Positions 31,170 to 43,820 of a stretch of 64,000 nt of DNA are shown here, piece by piece. The translations under genes were made by a program, and so were the position numbers. Source of the stretch: Heliocybe sulcata (Eukaryota > Basidiomycota > Agaricomycetes > Gloeophyllales > Gloeophyllaceae); NCBI GenBank assembly GCA_004369045.1, contig ML213542.1, positions 54,170-118,169 of the forward strand, in the 5' to 3' direction. Every line of letters begins with the position of its first letter. The first letter of the stretch is position 1. The notes under the pieces were generated by a model, which saw nothing but the letters and a program-made list of their open reading frames with translations, was not told where the DNA came from and ran no database searches.

Positions 31170-32219
31170 CAATCTATATCAATGCTTACGAGTTCCCTCC
31201 TTGCGGGGTCGCGAAAAGTGTCCTCTAAACCATATAAATAAAGACTGTACACCTACGGGAAGTGAGGCTATAACTACACCGGAACATCCAACACCGAAGT
31301 AATCTTCTATCGCGCGCAAGTTTCTCGAGACGATTATCCACTTGAACCCAGCATACACGCCACCTCGGCAACGTCTAGTCACCCAGCGCACCCAAGGGAG
31401 ATATTGAGGCGGGAGTGAACCTCAAAGGCCTCGTCGAGCCTCCTCATTGCGGGGTAATTGGCATGCGAACGACGACTCGTATCCCAAGCCATAGCTAGTC
31501 GCCCACCAATGTGAAGACGCCGCATGTCCACGGATAGTCCAGCCCATCCGCCACCCAAGGAGCAGGACACTACAGAAGAAGAACCGCATTCAACCGACTG
31601 GCAAGTTCGCGCGCTATCAGGGGCGTCCCCCATCATCTAGCGCGACGCCGAAAGGCCAAGGCCGAGCACAAGTGCAACTCAGCCAAGGGCGCCGGGGGTG
31701 ATCAAGTCCCCGGCTCTGGTATGAGAGGGTGATCAAGTCCTTTCGCACCACCGGTGTCAGCAGCGTCGTACCTTGGATGAACTTGCGTCGGTAGTTGACG
31801 AGAGAGACTGCGTCTAGTTTCTGGGACGAGGAGTTGGACGGCGGTGGGCAGCGAGAGTGGATGCAGATGATGCTGGGGCGCATCCTCGAAGGCGTGGCAG
31901 GATGGAGTCCCGGACGACTGGACGGTGCATGAGTGCCGGACTGCCGTGGATAGACGACTCTCGAAACAAGGGCGCAGTAAGAAGACTATACCGATGCTCG
32001 CGAAAGCCCAATGAACAAACCCTCGGAACGCTTTGAAGACGAACGCGACCGACGGTATAGAAACTTGATACGAAACTTGAAGTTGATGTAAAACGGGACT
32101 TGAGATATGGAACTGTTCTTTCTTGATTGTTTTTGGATTTGATTTTTTTCTTCCTCTTTCCTCACCACCCCTCCCCCCGTCCCACGTCCTCTCCCCATGC
32201 CGTCGCCTGCACGCGCCCC
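31170..32219 (-). repeat. Conserved 3' flank of M remnant E (S element)
   Basis: It aligns on the minus strand with the flanks of copies A-D over its whole length, including the segments around the hairpins and the final GGAGGGAACTCGTAAGC. It carries more differences than the others, including an extra insert near 31800-31900. Confidence 0.65.
31689..31749 (-). other. Hairpin pair HP1/HP2, eroded
   Basis: HP1 (31749-31718) and HP2 (31716-31689) keep the ACTTGATCA loops, but both stems now contain mismatches (for example A opposite G in HP2 and two unpaired positions in HP1). This fits loss of constraint behind a truncated gene. Confidence 0.55.
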
Positions 32220-32621
32220 CTAGAACCAGACGCCCCGCTCAGGTATCCTGACGGCGGGGGCGGGTCTCCGTGGCGCGTAGACATTGCAACGGCCGACGTA
32301 AATCCTGGGAATCACAGGGCGCGTGACCACTTCCTCAATCTTGAGGTCCGTGATTTGGCGAGGCCGAGGCGTGAAGCGGACCGCGTCGTCCTTGAGTGGC
32401 GTACCCGGGACAAACGATATCGGCCGGGAGGAGCGCGCGAGGAGGTCCGTGATGTCGACTTTGCAAGTACTGGGGACCATCGCGTCTTTCTTCGCGGAAG
32501 GCGAATGGCCTTCTTCAGCGCGGACGAGTGCACCGGCGGTGTAGTAGAGCGTGGTGACATCCTCCTCTTGCAGGTAGCTAGCATCGGCGACGCGGGTCTT
32601 GTCGTCGGCCGCGGTGGCCAT
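32220..32621 (-). pseudogene. M-family remnant E (3' part only)
   Basis: Only the last about 133 residues of the family are present: ATAADDKTRVADASYLQEED, then KVDITDLLARSSRPISFVPG, TPLKDDAVRFTPRPRQITDL and the end PERGVWF. Membrane exon, basic helices and tandem repeats are missing. The frame continues 5' for about 60 unrelated codons, so the truncation did not create a stop. No palindrome or TATA box of the family type precedes it. Confidence 0.7.
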
Positions 32622-32989
32622 AGAAACGTTGTACAATCTGCGGTGGAAAATCTCATCAAGTGACGGTGGCAATGTAGACAAGGCACGGCAGCCACCGATG
32701 CCTCCGCACCAGCCAACGCCTTCGCGAGAAAGGTCTGAGGTACACCTTAGGACAAGTAGTGCACCAGCGGGATACACTAGATGTGTCCTGGATATCGAGT
32801 TTCGATCCAAGCGTCGTCCCGGATACCCAGACCTTTTCGTGTCATGACCAGTGACTAGCAGAGGCGTCTAAGGTTTGCTCAGTCAGCGTATGTCAGAAGA
32901 ACAGCAAGCCTGCTCTTACTTCATTCGATTCATCCGAGAGGAGCATCCATCATATGTCGCGTACCTGCACACTACAGAGCCTAGGCGCG

Positions 32990-33401
32990 AGACCGGCGGC
33001 TTCAAGCACGATTTGGCAATGGAGGCTGCAACGTACAGTAATATGCTGGCCTTTCGAAGCTATTTCATGGGCTTCTCCGATCCTAATCTACCGCTGCGGT
33101 TGAGGAAGAATATACCGGTAAATAAGTAGAATCAAAAGACGAAAGCTACCTCGATTACACGTTCACGGAGGAAGTCAAAGCGCACTTGTGAGCCACAAAC
33201 TGGGGTCTCACGCCCTTGGAATTGAGTACATGTCTGCACACTTTAGACAAATGGCGCATCTTGAGATCTTGTGCACATAGAGGGGCATCTACATTACATC
33301 TGGGCAACCTTAATGTGTAGCGTCTTAGGCCATAACGTGCACCATTGACCGACAGTAACAGCCGCGCACGTAATGCTTTGAATTTCCCGAGCATGACGGC
33401 T
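32990..33401 (-). repeat. 3' flank of F3, shared with other F-box genes
   Basis: On the minus strand it matches the 3' flank of F2 (AACGGTGCACGTT-like start, then a GCGGT...ATTGCCAAATC-type end). It joins the M remnant E region, as the F2 flank joins M copy C. Confidence 0.5.
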
Positions 33402-34968
33402 TCATTCGGTGCGATAACCCAAGAAATTCTCATCTGATTCATATTCGGAGGACACTGGGCTGCCAGTGTCATCGAACTCCCAATCATGGACGTCTGCATC
33501 AGGGACGTCGGGAATATTGATGCCCAGATACCTGTACGCTTCCGACACGAATTCGTCGACGATATGAGGTAGAGGAGGAAGTCCTGCACGCCTTGGGTCC
33601 AGTTCGAATTCGTCAAAAACCATTGTCGGGGTGTCCCAGATGATTCTACCAAGAACGTGTACTCGTACGCTTTTGTCATTGCGTCCTATGGGAAGTAAGA
33701 TGGTCGGAAGGTCGGGAATCAAATGTCGAAGAAAGCTGTCGAAAACCCTGACGCTGGCAATGTTAGGCAGGTGCGCGCGTAGTATCTCAACCTGTAGTTG
33801 ATTCTCTATCAGCTCCTCCGGCTCAAGCTGCTCCGCCTGTCTCCATTCATCCATGAATATGAGATCTCGCCATACGTCGAGGAACCGGATAGTAGGATGG
33901 GTGCCGACGAAAGACGATACACCGCGTACAACCAGATGACTCAGCGCATGGCAAGGTTCGAGCACATTTAGATCAAAGATGCCAGGCATTTCACTGTCGC
34001 CATCCTCCTCCCAATCCCAAGAAATATCCAGGTATCGCAGAGATTGGCCAACTGTCGCGATGATTTCGCCAATTACCTCATCAGGGTTATCATTCCAGGA
34101 GGGGCCAAAACTCATCGAAAGACTTGTCAAGGATGGAGTCGATAATGCAAAACCAGATGTCACGTTAGAGTCCAAGGTCAGGGAAAGAGTCGTGACATGG
34201 GGGAGGCTGACAGGGTGTTTCCTCAGCGTCTGGAATAGCTGACGTCCAGAGTGCAAAGAGAGCACTTGTAGTCGGGGTAATTCCTGCAGGAATTGTAGCA
34301 AGTCAGGGGTTGAGTCTATTTTCTCTCCAAGCGAGAGGCAAGTGACCAAAGATGGATCAAGCCGCTCGATGAGTGATACTGCTTCGTCAGATAATCTAGT
34401 CCTCTGCGACGGGTTGTACGCCATCTCGGCTAGATTGGAGCACAGCGATAGTATGTCCATAATCTGATGATGAGCATCAGGTACGGTCACATGCTCGCTG
34501 AGATCCACAAGAAAACTTTTGACCATTTTCCTATAAGCGAATGAGTCGGACTGGCTCATGAGTGTCCTGTGGAAACTGGATAGCTGCGAGCTACGGCGTA
34601 GTACGACATGATTGTACAGCATCGGGACTGCAACATCTCTCCATGGCTTGCACACCATACTGCAGGACATCTTGTCATCTAGAGATAGCCAGGACGACTC
34701 GGCACGAGCCCTGGGAAGGGTCGCAAAGCCATCGCCAAGGCTGTTGAAGGCGAAGCTGAATATCGTGTGTAGTAGCTCTGGGAAAAGATATCCGGCGTCC
34801 GTCTTGCCACGAACGGCCTTCATTCGCCCATGGGTTAGCTCTCGTGGAGATTCATCCACTGACTGCGACATTCCTGCTCACCCTCAATGAACGGTCCCGT
34901 AGATCATCTAGCTGACTTTCTGGTTCGATGGTACGGCTCATGCCAGGCATTGAAGTGTTCAAAGGCAT
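33402..34968 (-). CDS. F-box protein, copy F3
   Basis: Exons 34968-34882 and 34817-33402 give 500 residues. F-box part: YLFPELLHTIFSFAF and SCSMVCKPWRDVAVPMLYNH. The middle is almost identical to F2 (RLQVLSLHSGRQLFQTLRKH), while the C-terminal part differs (PDVPDADVHDWEFDD). Exon 1 ends TTGAGG/GTGAGC, where the others have TTGAAG/GTGAGC. It lies downstream of M copy D on the minus strand, the mirror of the M copy B and F2 pair. It is a likely SCF substrate receptor of unknown target. Confidence 0.75.
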
Positions 34969-35074
34969 AGGATCCAATTTGCCACTTTAGATACAGAGGA
35001 GGAACGGTGGATGCTGTCGCCAGAAGAAGGTACCGTGGCCGATATCTGGTAGGACAGCCATTTTCCGTTCATAT

Positions 35075-35091
35075 CACGTGTGATTCACGTG
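35075..35091 (-). promoter_or_regulatory. Paired CACGTG motifs upstream of F3
   Basis: Two CACGTG hexamers 5 nt apart, about 110 nt before the F3 start. The position is homologous to the F2 and F4 pairs although the spacing differs. Confidence 0.5.
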
Positions 35092-35389
35092 CTCATGAGA
35101 ACGTGATCCCCGCGGTGTGGCTTAAGTTTCAGTTCCGCTATGTTGAGGAAAGCTGTCTTCTAAAACGCTGGTGCCGTGATGTGTTTCCTTACCTTCAGTC
35201 TCAGATACTTATTCTTGTTAATCACGGATCCGACTATCGACTCGATAAAGCACCGTGCGTCAAGACGTCCAAAAGTCGAGTTCACACAGCGGCCTCCACG
35301 CCTGATAATGACAACTGAAATGAGTTAACACACTTCACTTTCGGCATGCTTCGGCATCGCAGCGGAGGGCGGAATACGTTGCCACAGTC

Positions 35390-36338
35390 TGTATCAATCC
35401 TTACGACTTCCCTCCTTCCGGGGTCGCGTGAAAAGTGTTCTCTAAATCATGAATGAAAGATATACAACTACGGCATGTACAGCTACGGCTACATCGAAAC
35501 ATCCAACACCGAGATAATCTTCTATCGCGCGCAAGCTTCTCGAGACGACTACCCACTTGAACTCGGCATCCGTGCCACCTCAACCTCGAACCGTCACCCT
35601 GCCACCGAATGCGTCCAGGAGGTGGGATTAGACCTTGAAGGATTCGTTGGGCGTGACGGTCGCGGGGTAATTGGCAAGCGACCGACGGCTCGTATCCCAA
35701 GTCCTAGCCACTCGCCCGTCCACGTGAAAACGCCGCCTGTCCACGGACCCAGCTAGATTTCCAGACCGTCCGCCGCAAGATTTGGCTTCGCCACCAGGCT
35801 TAACCGACTAGCAAGTCCGCGCGCTATCAGGGGCGTCCCCTATCATCTAGCACAACGCTGAAAGGCCAAGGCCGAGCACAAGTGCAACTCAGCCAAGGGC
35901 GCCGGGGGTGATCAAGTCCCCGGCGCTGGTGCAAGAGGGTGATCAAGTCCTCTCGCACCACCTGTGTCAGCAGCGTTGCAGCGGATGAACCTGCCTCGGT
36001 AGTCGACGGGAGGGCTGCATCGGGTTTCTGGACCAAGGAGTTGGACGGCGGGCAGGAAGGGCGTGGCGGGTTGGTGTATGAGTGCTTGGCTACAGTGGAT
36101 AGACGACTCTCGAAGCAAGCGCGCAATAAGAAGATTATACCGATGCCCCAAAAGCCCCACAAAGAAACCCTCGGAACGCTTTGAAGATGAACGCGGCCGA
36201 GGAATGGAAACTTGATACGAAATTTGAACTTGACACGAGCCGAGACTTGAGATATGCATTTTTTCTTTTTTCATCTTCTCCCCTCACGCGCCCCCCCGCG
36301 CCCCCCGTCTCCCCACGCTGTCACCTCAACACGGCCCC
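35390..36338 (-). repeat. Conserved 3' flank of M copy D (S element)
   Basis: On the minus strand it matches copies A-C from the CDS end to the GGAGGGAAGTCGTAAGG segment. It is closest in detail to copy B. Confidence 0.7.
35899..35959 (-). other. Tandem hairpin pair HP1/HP2
   Basis: HP1 is 35959-35928 and HP2 is 35926-35899 on the minus strand. HP2 is fully paired, and HP1 has the same single G-U as copies A and B. It begins 380 nt after the stop of copy D. Confidence 0.65.
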
Positions 36339-38326
36339 CTAGAACCAGACGCCCCGCTCAGGCATCCTGACCGCGGGGGCAGGTCTCCGTGGCGCGTAGA
36401 CATTTCGACGGCCGACGTAAATCCTGGGAATCACAGGGCGCGTGACCACCTCCTCCATCTTGAGGTCCGGGATCTGGCGAGGCCGAGGCGTGAAGCGGAC
36501 CGCATCGTTCTTCAGTGGCGTACCCGGAACATACGATATAGGGCGGGAGGAGCGCTCGAGGAGGTCCGTGATGTCGACTTTGCAAGAGCTGGGGAGGATC
36601 GCGTCCTTCTTCGCGGGAGGGGATTTGCCTTCTTCAGCGAGAGAGAGTGCGTTAGTGGTGTAATAGAGCGTGGTGATATCCTCCTCTTCGAGGTAGCTAG
36701 CATCGGCAACGCGGGTCTTGTCGTCGACAGCGTTCTCGGGAAGGGTGCCAGGCATGGCAGGAGACTCCTCTTCGTCTTCCTCTGGGATCGTCGACAGGCG
36801 GATAGGTCGAGTAGGAAAAGCACCTTCACCCCCGGACACAGACTGACCGGGGACAGTAGCGGCGTTCATGGTGTCGAAGAACCAGTCGGACCAGGCGTCG
36901 AACTCCTTCGAGAGTAAGCTGAGGAGCGACGACCTTGATCCCGAGTTATTCGAGTTGATCTCCGCCTCCATCGTAGAAAGAACGCCTTCACCCCCGGACA
37001 TAGGCTGACCGGGGACAGTAGCGGCGTTCATGGCGCGGATGGACCAGTCAGACCAGGATTCGAACACGCTCGTAAGCAAGCCGAAGACAGACGACCTCGA
37101 TCCCGTATCCGCGTTATCACCCGAGTTTGCTAGAGCCGCCATCTCCGCTTCCAGCCGCTCGTCCACGTCCTGCTGGTGCCACCACAGCCAAGTGATCCAG
37201 GTCATGGCCGTCAGCTGCCTGGTGTCCTGCTGCGGGATCTCGGATACCATGTTCTGACCGACGTCGGAGATGGTAGAGGGAAGTGGGAGCGCGTTGCCGG
37301 AGGGGGAGGTGAGGGATAATGTGGGTCGGACACGCAAGACGCGGAGAATGTGGTTCCCGATTCTGGCAAAGCACCAGCGGATCGCGAGACCCTGCGTCAC
37401 TCTATTAAACAATGATTGGTCGAGAGAATTCATGAGACGTACCCTTTGTGCGAGCCAGGCGCATATAGCAATCCAGTGGTCCTTCCAAGTACGACTTTCT
37501 GACTGGCCGCTCTGTGCGATGACTACATGTCAGTCGTTGAGTTACACACCCTCAAAGGAAAGAGGTACCTTTCTGCTTAACCAACGACGTATCCAAGTTC
37601 TCTCCGGGGCCGGCGATGCACCTGTTCCTTCCGACATGTCCTTCTCGTTGATAGTCTCTGGGATTTCGGATACCGTGTCGCGGCAGATGTTTGAGACAGT
37701 AGACGCCAGAGGAAGGGCATTTCCGGAGGGAGATGTGAGGATCAGCGTGGGTTGGATACGGAAGACGCGGAGGATGCAGCTCCAGATGCTCGCAAAGAAC
37801 CAGCGGATCGCAAGGCGCTGTGCTATATGTAAGTAGATCGTTCGCAATGAGAGATGATTCGACGTACCCTTCGTGCAAGCCAGGTGCGAGCATAGGTCCG
37901 CCTGTCCTTCCAGGTGCGGCCTTGTTCTACCTTGACGTCCTACAGGCTCGATGTCAGCCACCGTGGTATATAGAGCGACGTTGTAGACTTACGATTGCCT
38001 CTTTGTCAGCAGGAACAGAGGGAGTCTGTGTCACATCTTCCACCTTCTCCTCGACCTGAATATCTCATCAATGACCGAGAGCTGGTGCAGCCACTTGATA
38101 CACGTACTGCTTCCTCAGTGGTTTCGGAGAAAGCCTCTTCGCGGAGTTGAGCCATTTGACGAGCATTAATCCCGGAGTCATACGGTTCAGGTCCAGCCAA
38201 GGAGGGCGAACACACAAGGGCGACGAAGAGGATGAAGAAGAAGATACCGACAAAGAGTGCGACGGTGTTCACGATGGACGCACGCTCCGCAGGGTCGTTG
38301 AGGGTGTTAACAGCGGTAGCGTTCAT
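36339..38326 (-). CDS. M-family membrane protein, copy D (two-module form)
   Basis: Exons 38326-38108, 38055-37993, 37939-37868, 37817-37569, 37511-37443 and 37391-36339 give 574 residues. Architecture is as copy B: hydrophobic segment at about 18-39, two basic-helix modules (RTWKDRRTYARTWLARR and RTWKDHWIAICAWLAQR), the two FDAWSDW-type repeats and the conserved tail. The 33-nt exon between the modules in copy B is absent. The two introns that flank it have become one of normal size, which fits a deletion between similar intron sequences and keeps the frame. No disabling change. Function unknown. Confidence 0.75.
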
Positions 38327-38377
38327 CGTGGACAGATACCAAGAGACGAAAGGAGCCTTGAGGAAAGTCCAGGGCAT

Positions 38378-38415
38378 TTTATACTGCTCTGGACGTGTCA
38401 GCCAAGTTGGCTGAC
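38378..38415 (-). promoter_or_regulatory. Core promoter of M copy D: palindrome plus TATA box
   Basis: The arms GTCAGCC and GGCTGAC (38397-38415, 5-nt spacer) are perfect and TATAAA (38383-38378 on minus) follows 13 nt later. The ATG is 57 nt after the start of TATAAA. It is nearly identical to the copy B promoter, with a change only in the spacer of the palindrome. Confidence 0.7.
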
Positions 38416-38499
38416 AGTATGCGTTCACTCATCCGAGGTCTTCCTACCGACAGTGTCAGCCGCCACGTTCAAGATCAGATTTTGAACAATCCTCACCTT

Positions 38500-39186
38500 C
38501 GTCGCACAAGACTCTACCACATACTGATAGACACTTTGTTTGGGTAGCACATCTCTCAGCAGCGGGGCGGGCGGGATGGCGGAGAATCAGTCTTGTGTGA
38601 AACCGGTACCCAGAGACTCAGCCAAATATTGTAGCAACTTTCTTGAACCTGGTGTACATACAGACGGCATTCATATGGAGGTGCAAAACTCATTCGAGTC
38701 GAGGAGCGGAAGCGGAAGATAGACGCTGCCGTGGCGATCAGATTTCATCAGGTGATGGGGGCTGTGCAGACCGCCGCAAGTCGAATGCACTAATCATGAG
38801 GAGCGCTGAGCGCTTGAGCGCGCTAGCCCGAACTCTTGTTCTCAGTGAATATCACGACCTGTTTACGGCGTGCCAGAGAATTCGACCCTCCTTCTCAACG
38901 CAACAGCTCTCATTGCAAAGAGTCAAGAAAAATGTCGAGCACAGCGTAAAGCCCCCTTCTCCGCACCATGCGAGCCACGTTAGAAGTCTGTTATTGCGAG
39001 GGCACGCCAAAAGTTCCTATATTATAACGAGTATGCGCCCTAGGAATGCATCATCAAACATGCAGACAACAAGTGATGCAGTCAATTACAACGTTTAAAT
39101 AAATTCCTGATATCGTACTGTACCAAAGAGAAGAAACACAAGAAAAGCCAATAAATAGACCATTAGTACAATACAAGCAGGATCAC
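38500..39186. other. Intergenic stretch without a supported gene
   Basis: Short frames only. It separates the inverted arm from the conserved Bud14/Tea4-like gene. I see nothing else in it. Confidence 0.45.
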
Positions 39187-42100
39187 TCAAAATGTGGCAA
39201 TCGTAGGGTGAGTCGTACGGAGCAACTCATCCAGGACCTAACGAAAGGGCACTGAGCGACCGTACACAATAGTCAGATGTAACCATGCTCACCTGATCCA
39301 TCTCCTCAAGCTGCTTGAAGGACTCTCCATAAATGTCTCGAATCTGGGGGTGCAACCCATCGACATCCAACGGCTTCCCAAACAACATCTCATCAATCGG
39401 ATCCGCCGGTGCCGCAGGCTTAGACTCCGGCTCCGACATCTGCGCGCGCAGTTCTATGACAGCCATCATACCCGACACCCCAAAATCATCCTTGGGAATA
39501 ACCGGCCTCCTCTTCTTGGCCGTCGCTGGAGTCTGCGAGCGCACCTGAGACAGCGCAGACTTCGAACGTCCAGCAGGCGGAGTAGCAGCAGCCGTCCTGT
39601 ACCCCGACGCATCCGACAGAACAGAGGCTGCCGAAGCTTGGCGCTGGTGCATGTCGGGAGGCTTCGACGCAGCAGTCGGAGTACGACTATGCTCCTCGCT
39701 GGCCGTTGTATAGCCCGCCGGAGTAGTGGCCCTGGATACCGAGCCAGGAGACATCGCACGCGCAGCAATAGCTGACACTCCAGTAGGCGTAGGAGACCTG
39801 GCTGTAGCGACGACGGGCGTTGCCGATCTGGACGATGAAACAGCAGGAGCTGCCGGAATAGTTTGTTCGAAAGAATATTCAGAGTTCGACGCTGTCGGCG
39901 TCTCCTCCATGCTATCTTGGCTGGCGCCTGGGGTAATCTGCCTGGCATTGCCCTTACCCTCCTTGACCCTGTTAAGGACACGATCAAGCTGATCTCCCAC
40001 CGCCTCCTCGTTTCGGCCGAGCACGCCTTGTAAGAGATCGTTTCTCACATTGACGTTACTCTCCCTCCGCCATTCCTGTTCCACGATGTCGCTGATATCA
40101 TACGTCTCGCCATCCGGGTCGACGTAAGAGTACCGCATCCTGTCATCGACCTCATAACGGGAGCTGCGAAGCATAGCATTTCCAGGCAGGAGAACGTCCA
40201 CACCGCGTGCAGAGTTCGTCTGAGCAGACAATATGGCTCGCTGGTTGGCGCGCACAGCGGCGCGCTGAGCAGCAATAATATCCTGCTTCGACGGCTGTCG
40301 TTGCTTCGAGTCATCGTTGATCGATGTGTTATCTGACGTCATACTGGATGTTGACGCCGACTCGCGGTGCAGGCTCTGCATCTTTTGCAAAGCGATCTCA
40401 TCCAAAGGTGCAGAGTTACGATGACCGCGAGACGACGACATGCGGTATGTGACAGCTCGGCGAAGAATGAAGACAGGATCGTCCGGTGACACCTCTTCCG
40501 GATTGCCTAGCAGCATTCCAGAGTCGACCGAGCGACGCTTGCTGTCATTCGACCGCCTGTCGAGGGTTCGATACGTAGGCGGCCGGGGGTAAGCATCTAT
40601 GACCTTGCTGGTCGGTAACAGCTCGCGTTCTGGAAATTATGATCAACACTTGCGTGAAACAAACAGAACCTGAACCTCACCTTGTCCAGCAACGGACACA
40701 TGCAGACCATAGCGAACCCTCAACGAGCTCTTCCGCTTCGAAACCTTGTCCTCGACTTCATCTCCACCATCCACGACGCCTTCCACGATACCGAACATAT
40801 CCAGACCCATCTCGATAACCTCAGCGACGGTGATATTCTTGGGAAGAGCGAAAACCTTCCGACGCTGCGACATGGATATACCCGGAGGCGGCTGTGGCCT
40901 GTCTCGAACGCTATTCTTAAAGACGATTGCCTCTGTTTGAGAATCAAAGACCATATCATCCGGAAGATCATCAGGATAAATGACGAGCTGCAGCGAGAAT
41001 CTGAAAGAAGGCGAACTAAAGCGTTCAGGAGCAACGCTGGGCCCGCCTGCCGTCGTGACGGAGAGATATTGAGGTCTTGGGGCCTGCGAATCATCGTTCT
41101 CAGCAATTATAGTGTTCTCGCCTCCCTCGCTTCCAGCACCTCCTTCCTCCCCTTCGACAGTCCGTCGGTTGAGGTAGAACTTGACAGCAGAGTCATCCGT
41201 AAAATCATTCATGGACAGTTTCTTGATAGCCGGGTGCAGGGAGAGATTGCTAGACACCGAGCTGATACTACCGACACTGCTCCTCTTAACTTTCGGAAGC
41301 TCCATGGCAGCCTCTACCAAGTTCTCAAAGACGCCCAAAGGTTTCTCATGCGGTCGAAGTACCGCACTCGATCCCTCAACCTGCTTGATCGTCAGATAGT
41401 AGTCATCAGCGTCCTCTCCAGCAGGCAGCCGGAAGCGCTGGATAGCCTGGCGAACAAGATCTTGTGAGGTCGTCGACGAGTTCAACAGCACAGTCTTGAA
41501 CGTCGCCTCCGTCTGCAGATCGGTCCCCGCAAACACACGTATGACGCTAAGCTCCGGCACGCCCTGCCCGTCCGTAGCAGTAGGGGAGAGCACGAGAGAC
41601 CCAGGCCGCGGCCTCCTCGCTGCACTCTCCGGCGATAATCCCCCAACTCCCGGAACGGAGCTGCTAGACGAGTTGAACGAGGCAGTATGCGGCATGATCG
41701 CGGACGCGGACTGCAGCCCATACGAGGGCTGCAAGTCCGGCGGGGATGACGGTGACCGGTTGAGATACTGCTGGTAAAGCGCCTGCTGCTGCTGGTCCCT
41801 CTGCCGCAGCTGCGACGCGTGTTGCGAGACGAGCGAACTCTGCTGCGGGGGCGTCGTAGGCGGTGAATTACCCTGCTGGTACGGTGCCTGCTGGCTCTGT
41901 TGCCTCTTCGGATCCGTCGAATTCCTGGAAGAGGACATCTGCTGCTGTTGCTGTCTTGCAGCCGCCGTAGTCGGCGAGATAATACCGGACTCGGGACTAT
42001 TCGTGGACAGATGTGTGCTGCCCGACGTGTTCGATGAATCCGCCGAAGGCCGTCCAAGGTCAACAGAGCCGTTCTCAGATCCCTTATCCTTCTTATCCTT

Positions 42101-43492
42101 CCTCCGTCCAAACAGCCCACTGAGCATCCCACCCTTCTTTTTCTTCTCTCTCGACTCGTCTTCGCTCTCTCTTTCCTTGCGCAGCTTACCCGCGCCGCCC
42201 GCGCGCGACTCCGGAGTCGGCGAGCCCGTCTTCTCCTTCATCTTGTTTGCCCTCTTGCGCGCCTCCGCCTCCAGCGCCTCAATCTCCTCTCTCTGCCTCT
42301 TCCGCTGCTCCTCCTGCTGCCGCATGATATCGCTGGGCAGTAAGGGACCAGGGCTGGAGCCAGGAGATCCAGACTGCCCCTGCCTCTGCTGTTCGGCCAT
42401 TACACCATCCCGGACGATGGGAGGCGTGACGCTGAGCTTGACGGTATCAGTGGCTTGAGCTGGGTCCAGAGATCTCTGTGGGGAAGTCTGGGCGGCATCT
42501 CCACCAGCAGCAAGGCGGTCACGTGTGCTTAGGGTCTGCAGCAGGCCCGCCTGCTGCTGAGCCTGTTGGCCTTGATATTGCTGCGGGGAGACCTGAGGTG
42601 TGGGCGGTAGGGTCTGGGTGGCGGGCATTCCGGCGCGGGCTCGCTGTATCTCCTCGGCTGCACCGTCTTCCCAGCTCATGCCGTCGTCGGGTTCCATCAT
42701 GTTCGCATCTTCGCGGGGTTCGTCCAAGAGGTCCGGGTCTTCATCCTCGTACGGCTCGTCGTCCCATTCTACGTCTTCATCAAGTTCATCCTCGTCACCC
42801 CATACAGCGGGGGGATAGCGATGGACGTGGAATGAAGCTTGGAAGATGACTGATTTCGTTGACCGGGATCGTCGCAAACCACGTTCGGGTGTTGGGGATG
42901 GGGTTCCATTGCCTGCGCGTGACGAGAGATTGGTTCGGAGACGATCTTGCTGTTGGCGTACATCACCTTGCAGCTCGGCCTGCGTCGCTGATGATAACTG
43001 TGATGTATTTCATGAAGATTGCAATGACAATAAGCAATGAAGGATACTTACATCGACATTACGGTGCTTATTCAATCTGGCAAGACGTTCGAAGGGCGTC
43101 TCGATGTTTTCAGCGGGTATATATCCGACCTCTTGGGTCTTGAGAACTCGAACAAGCCACCAGTAGCTGTTACTGTCGTCCATCAGGAAAAGACTGTCAC
43201 CCTTCACGACGTTCGCCTGACCCTCCACGGTTGCTGCGAAGCTATGCAGCGCATACACAAGATCGAAGTCAATGGACTCATTGGGTATCGAGAGCTCAGA
43301 CGATCCGTCGTCCTCGTCAATGTAGTCCCCCTCTCCTTCCCCGTCAGAATCGTCTTCCAGGACCGAGTGTTCTTCATCCGAGGTGTAGTTGGCAGCTTCG
43401 GCATGCGCCTGCGCATGCTGTGCGTGGTCGTCCGCGAGCATCTGGTCCCTGAGATCGAATGTATCCTGGCGATGTGATCTTACACTTTGCAT
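39187..43492 (-). CDS. Bud14/Tea4-like polarity protein with SH3 and RA-type domains
   Basis: Yeast Bud14 and fission yeast Tea4 are cell-polarity scaffolds that recruit type-1 phosphatase and regulate formins. Exons 43492-43052, 42979-40681, 40629-39293 and 39237-39187 give 1375 residues with all phases consistent. An acidic N-terminus precedes an SH3 domain at about 77-133 (FDLVYALHSFAATVEGQANV, SYWWLVRVLKTQEVGYIPAE), followed by ETPFERLARLNKHRN, which is typical of this family. A long Gln/Ser/Pro-rich, partly coiled-coil region leads to a ubiquitin-like Ras-association-type domain at about 620-745 (IRVFAGTDLQTEATFKTVLL, DADDYYLTIKQVEG). A further conserved block (VFALPKNITVAEVIEMGLDM) follows, then a disordered tail. 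The last exon adds VLDELLRTTHPTIATF. Confidence 0.85.
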
Positions 43493-43820
43493 AGAGTATT
43501 TGGCGGAGCGTGAATGCAGTTAGCCCGACCTCATATAGCGACGCGGTCGAGCACAATATGATGGTAGGATTGCGACGTGTCGGCTGCCAGATGGCAAAGA
43601 CGAGCCCAGGAGGTGCGGCTAACGTTCAGAAATGAGCAGAATGAGAGGAAAGACGAAAGCTCGGCTCAAGCGGAAAGACAGCGCCAGAAGGTGGAAAGGC
43701 GACACGCATGCAGTGACTACCAGAAGTACTGGCGATGCTATTTCGAAATCAGACATACCCAGTAAGGAAGTCAAAGCATTATGTAATTATAAGGGAAAGT
43801 ACTTCCAGATGTAGACAATA

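Larger units (their letters stand above)
30196..38415 (-). repeat. Right arm of the inverted segmental duplication
   Basis: On the minus strand: M copy D, S flank, F3, M remnant E, S flank, then K2 (opposite strand). It is shorter than the left arm mainly because M copy E lost its 5' part and the left arm gained an 870-bp insert. Confidence 0.75.
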
